DNA of 42,539 nt, from assembly GCF_000374165.1 (NCBI RefSeq), contig NZ_KB893749.1, forward strand, positions 1 to 42,539. The letters are read 5' to 3'. Positions 41,326-42,539 of the stretch are shown piece by piece; the stretch's first letter is position 1; each line of letters begins with the position of its first letter. A model generated the notes under the pieces. That model saw only the letters and a list, made by a program, of their open reading frames with translations, ran no database searches and was not told where the DNA came from. The stretch comes from Parafrankia elaeagni (lineage in GTDB: Bacteria > Actinomycetota > Actinomycetes > Frankiales > Frankiaceae). Both the position numbers and the translations under genes were made by a program.

Positions 41326-42539
41326 TCACGCCGCGGGCAGGGACAGCACCATGGTCAGGCCGCCGCCGGGTGTCTCATCGGGGGTGAGGGTGCCGCCCAT
41401 GGCCTCGGCGAGACCCCGGGACAGGGCCAGGCCCAGCCCGACCCCGGTGGTGTTGTCGCGGTCGCCGAGACGCTGGAACGGCTGGAAGACGTCCTCGTGC
41501 CGGGCGGCGGGGATACCGGGGCCACGGTCGACCACCCGCAGTTCGACGCGCCCTCCCAGGGCGCTGGCGGTGATGGTCGGCGGGGTTTCGGCGGGCGCGT
41601 GCCGCAGGGCGTTGCTGACGAGGTTGACGATGACCCGTTGGAGCAGCGCCGGGTCGGCCGTGACGGTGGGCAGGTCCTCGGGTACCCGCACGTCGATCCG
41701 GCTGGCCGGCGGGCCGATCTCGTCGAGGGCGGGCTGGACGATGTCGTCCAGCCCGACAGGGCGGGGGAAGACGCTGAGGGCACCTGCCTGCAGGCGGGAC
41801 ATGTCGAGCAGGTTCTCGACGAGGCGGGTCAGTCTGTCGAGGGACTCGTCGGCGGTGGCGAGGAGTTCGGCCTGTTCCTCCCCGGTGAGGGTGATACCCG
41901 GTTCACGGAGCCCGCTGACGGCGACCCTGGCCGCGGCGAGCGGGGTGCGCAGGTCGTGGCTGACGGCGGTGAGCAGCGCGGTGCGGACCTTGTCGGCCTC
42001 GGCGATCGGGGCGGCTTCGGCGGCTGCCTCGCGCAGCCGGTGCTGGTCGAGGGCGACGGCGGCCTGGGCGGCGAACGCGGTGAGGATCCGCCGGTCCGCG
42101 GCGGGCAGCGACCGCCCGGTGAGCGAGAGGCACAGGTTGTCGCGCACGGGAATGTCGACCCGGTCGGCGATCCGGTCGGCGATCCGGTCGGTGACCCGGT
42201 CGCCGGTGGGGGAGCTCCCCGTGGCTGACGGGTCGGTGCCGACGGTCATCACCGGACGCCAGCCGGCCGTGGGCTGCTCGTCGCCGACACGTTCGAGCAG
42301 CGTCACCGAGGTCATCCCGAAGGTCTCCTGGGCACGGCCGAGAAGGGCGGGCAGGGCGTCCTCGCCGCGCAGCACGCTGCCGGCGAGCATGGAGAGGGTG
42401 GCGGCCTCGGCGGAGGCGCGCACGGCCTGTCCGTAACGCCGGGCGGAGGTGGACACGACCCGGCTGACCAGGCCGGCGACCAGGACGAAGCCGAGCAGCG
42501 CCAGCGCGTTGTCGCCGTCCGCGACGGTCCAGGTGTGGA
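41326..42539 (-). CDS. kdpD: KdpD-type sensor histidine kinase, C-terminal part (runs off the window)
   Basis: The frame is open to the window edge and reads HTWTVADGDNALALLGFVLV at its visible start. That is the last of the KdpD transmembrane helices (the family has Y-T-W-T-V-A-D there). A GAF-like region follows (ATLSMLAGSVLRGEDALPAL and LCLSLTGR). Next are the H-box LLTAVSHDLRTPLAAA, the N box LVNLVSNALRHAP, and G boxes DRGPGIP and GVGLGLALSRGLAEAM. The KdpD/UspA N-terminal domains are outside the window. It carries an RIADRIADR repeat from a 12-bp unit. KdpD senses potassium or turgor and phosphorylates KdpE. KdpE, usually directly downstream, is not here; PhoU is. Confidence 0.9.
   Translation of the reverse strand, partial: HTWTVADGDNALALLGFVLVAGLVSRVVSTSARRYGQAVRASAEAATLSMLAGSVLRGEDALPALLGRAQETFGMTSVTLLERVGDEQPTAGWRPVMTVGTDPSATGSSPTGDRVTDRIADRIADRVDIPVRDNLCLSLTGRSLPAADRRILTAFAAQAAVALDQHRLREAAAEAAPIAEADKVRTALLTAVSHDLRTPLAAARVAVSGLREPGITLTGEEQAELLATADESLDRLTRLVENLLDMSRLQAGALSVFPRPVGLDDIVQPALDEIGPPASRIDVRVPEDLPTVTADPALLQRVIVNLVSNALRHAPAETPPTITASALGGRVELRVVDRGPGIPAARHEDVFQPFQRLGDRDNTTGVGLGLALSRGLAEAMGGTLTPDETPGGGLTMVLSLPAA

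Noticed and set aside
1-42539. CRISPR arrays, tRNA and rRNA genes, prophage
   Set aside because: No regularly spaced repeats with spacers, no cloverleaf with T-arm consensus and no phage structural genes were seen while reading both strands by eye.

Overview
The window is very GC-rich actinobacterial DNA. It carries hopanoid methylation (HpnR), a type III polyketide synthase operon, lipid acyltransferases, DUF2254 and YkuD proteins and ISAzo13/IS3 debris, a mix typical of Frankia or a close relative. The genus is an inference from gene content and sequence style, not a database result. No rRNA, tRNA or CRISPR array was recognised.

Layout. (1) 1-2371 is mobile-element debris: the 3' end of a group II intron (maturase tail plus domains V and VI) sits inside an ISAzo13-type transposase, followed by a PIN/ribbon-helix-helix toxin-antitoxin pair and IS3-like and IS6-like scraps. 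(2) 2372-6543, minus strand, is a compact operon: UbiA prenyltransferase, SAM methyltransferase, acyl-CoA-dehydrogenase-fold flavoprotein, type III polyketide synthase. It is probably a prenylated, methylated polyketide or quinone pathway. (3) 6887-12168 holds a membrane Ser/Thr kinase, a divergent fibronectin-III surface protein, and a translationally coupled mannitol-type dehydrogenase plus HAD phosphatase. (4) 12836-18149 holds decayed membrane genes, hopanoid C-3 methylase HpnR, a MerR regulator, an extended SDR and a SnoaL-like protein. (5) 18380-23537 holds an acyltransferase-3, a WS/DGAT acyltransferase, a glycoside hydrolase fragment and a SulP transporter, punctuated by related TTACGTAA/TAACGTTA palindromes.

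(6) 23890-28856 is signalling and cell wall: a lone receiver, a STAS protein, a lipoprotein-OmpR regulator-histidine kinase operon and an L,D-transpeptidase lipoprotein. (7) 28911-36100 mixes intact genes (DUF2254, HtrA-type protease, methyltransferase) with truncated or frameshifted ones (AMIN-like, PI-PLC-like, SGNH-like, ClC). (8) 36332-42539 holds NhaA, the HrpB helicase, PhoU and the C-terminal part of KdpD, which runs off the window.

The most unusual signal is a 146-nt element present twice (27683-27828 and 33625-33770). Conserved islands, variable loops and a maintained pseudoknot-type pairing make it look like a structured RNA leader upstream of a lipoprotein/two-component operon; the second copy sits beside a remnant of the same lipoprotein. 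A second theme is frequent in-frame short tandem repeats in unrelated genes, consistent with slippage-driven change in this genome.
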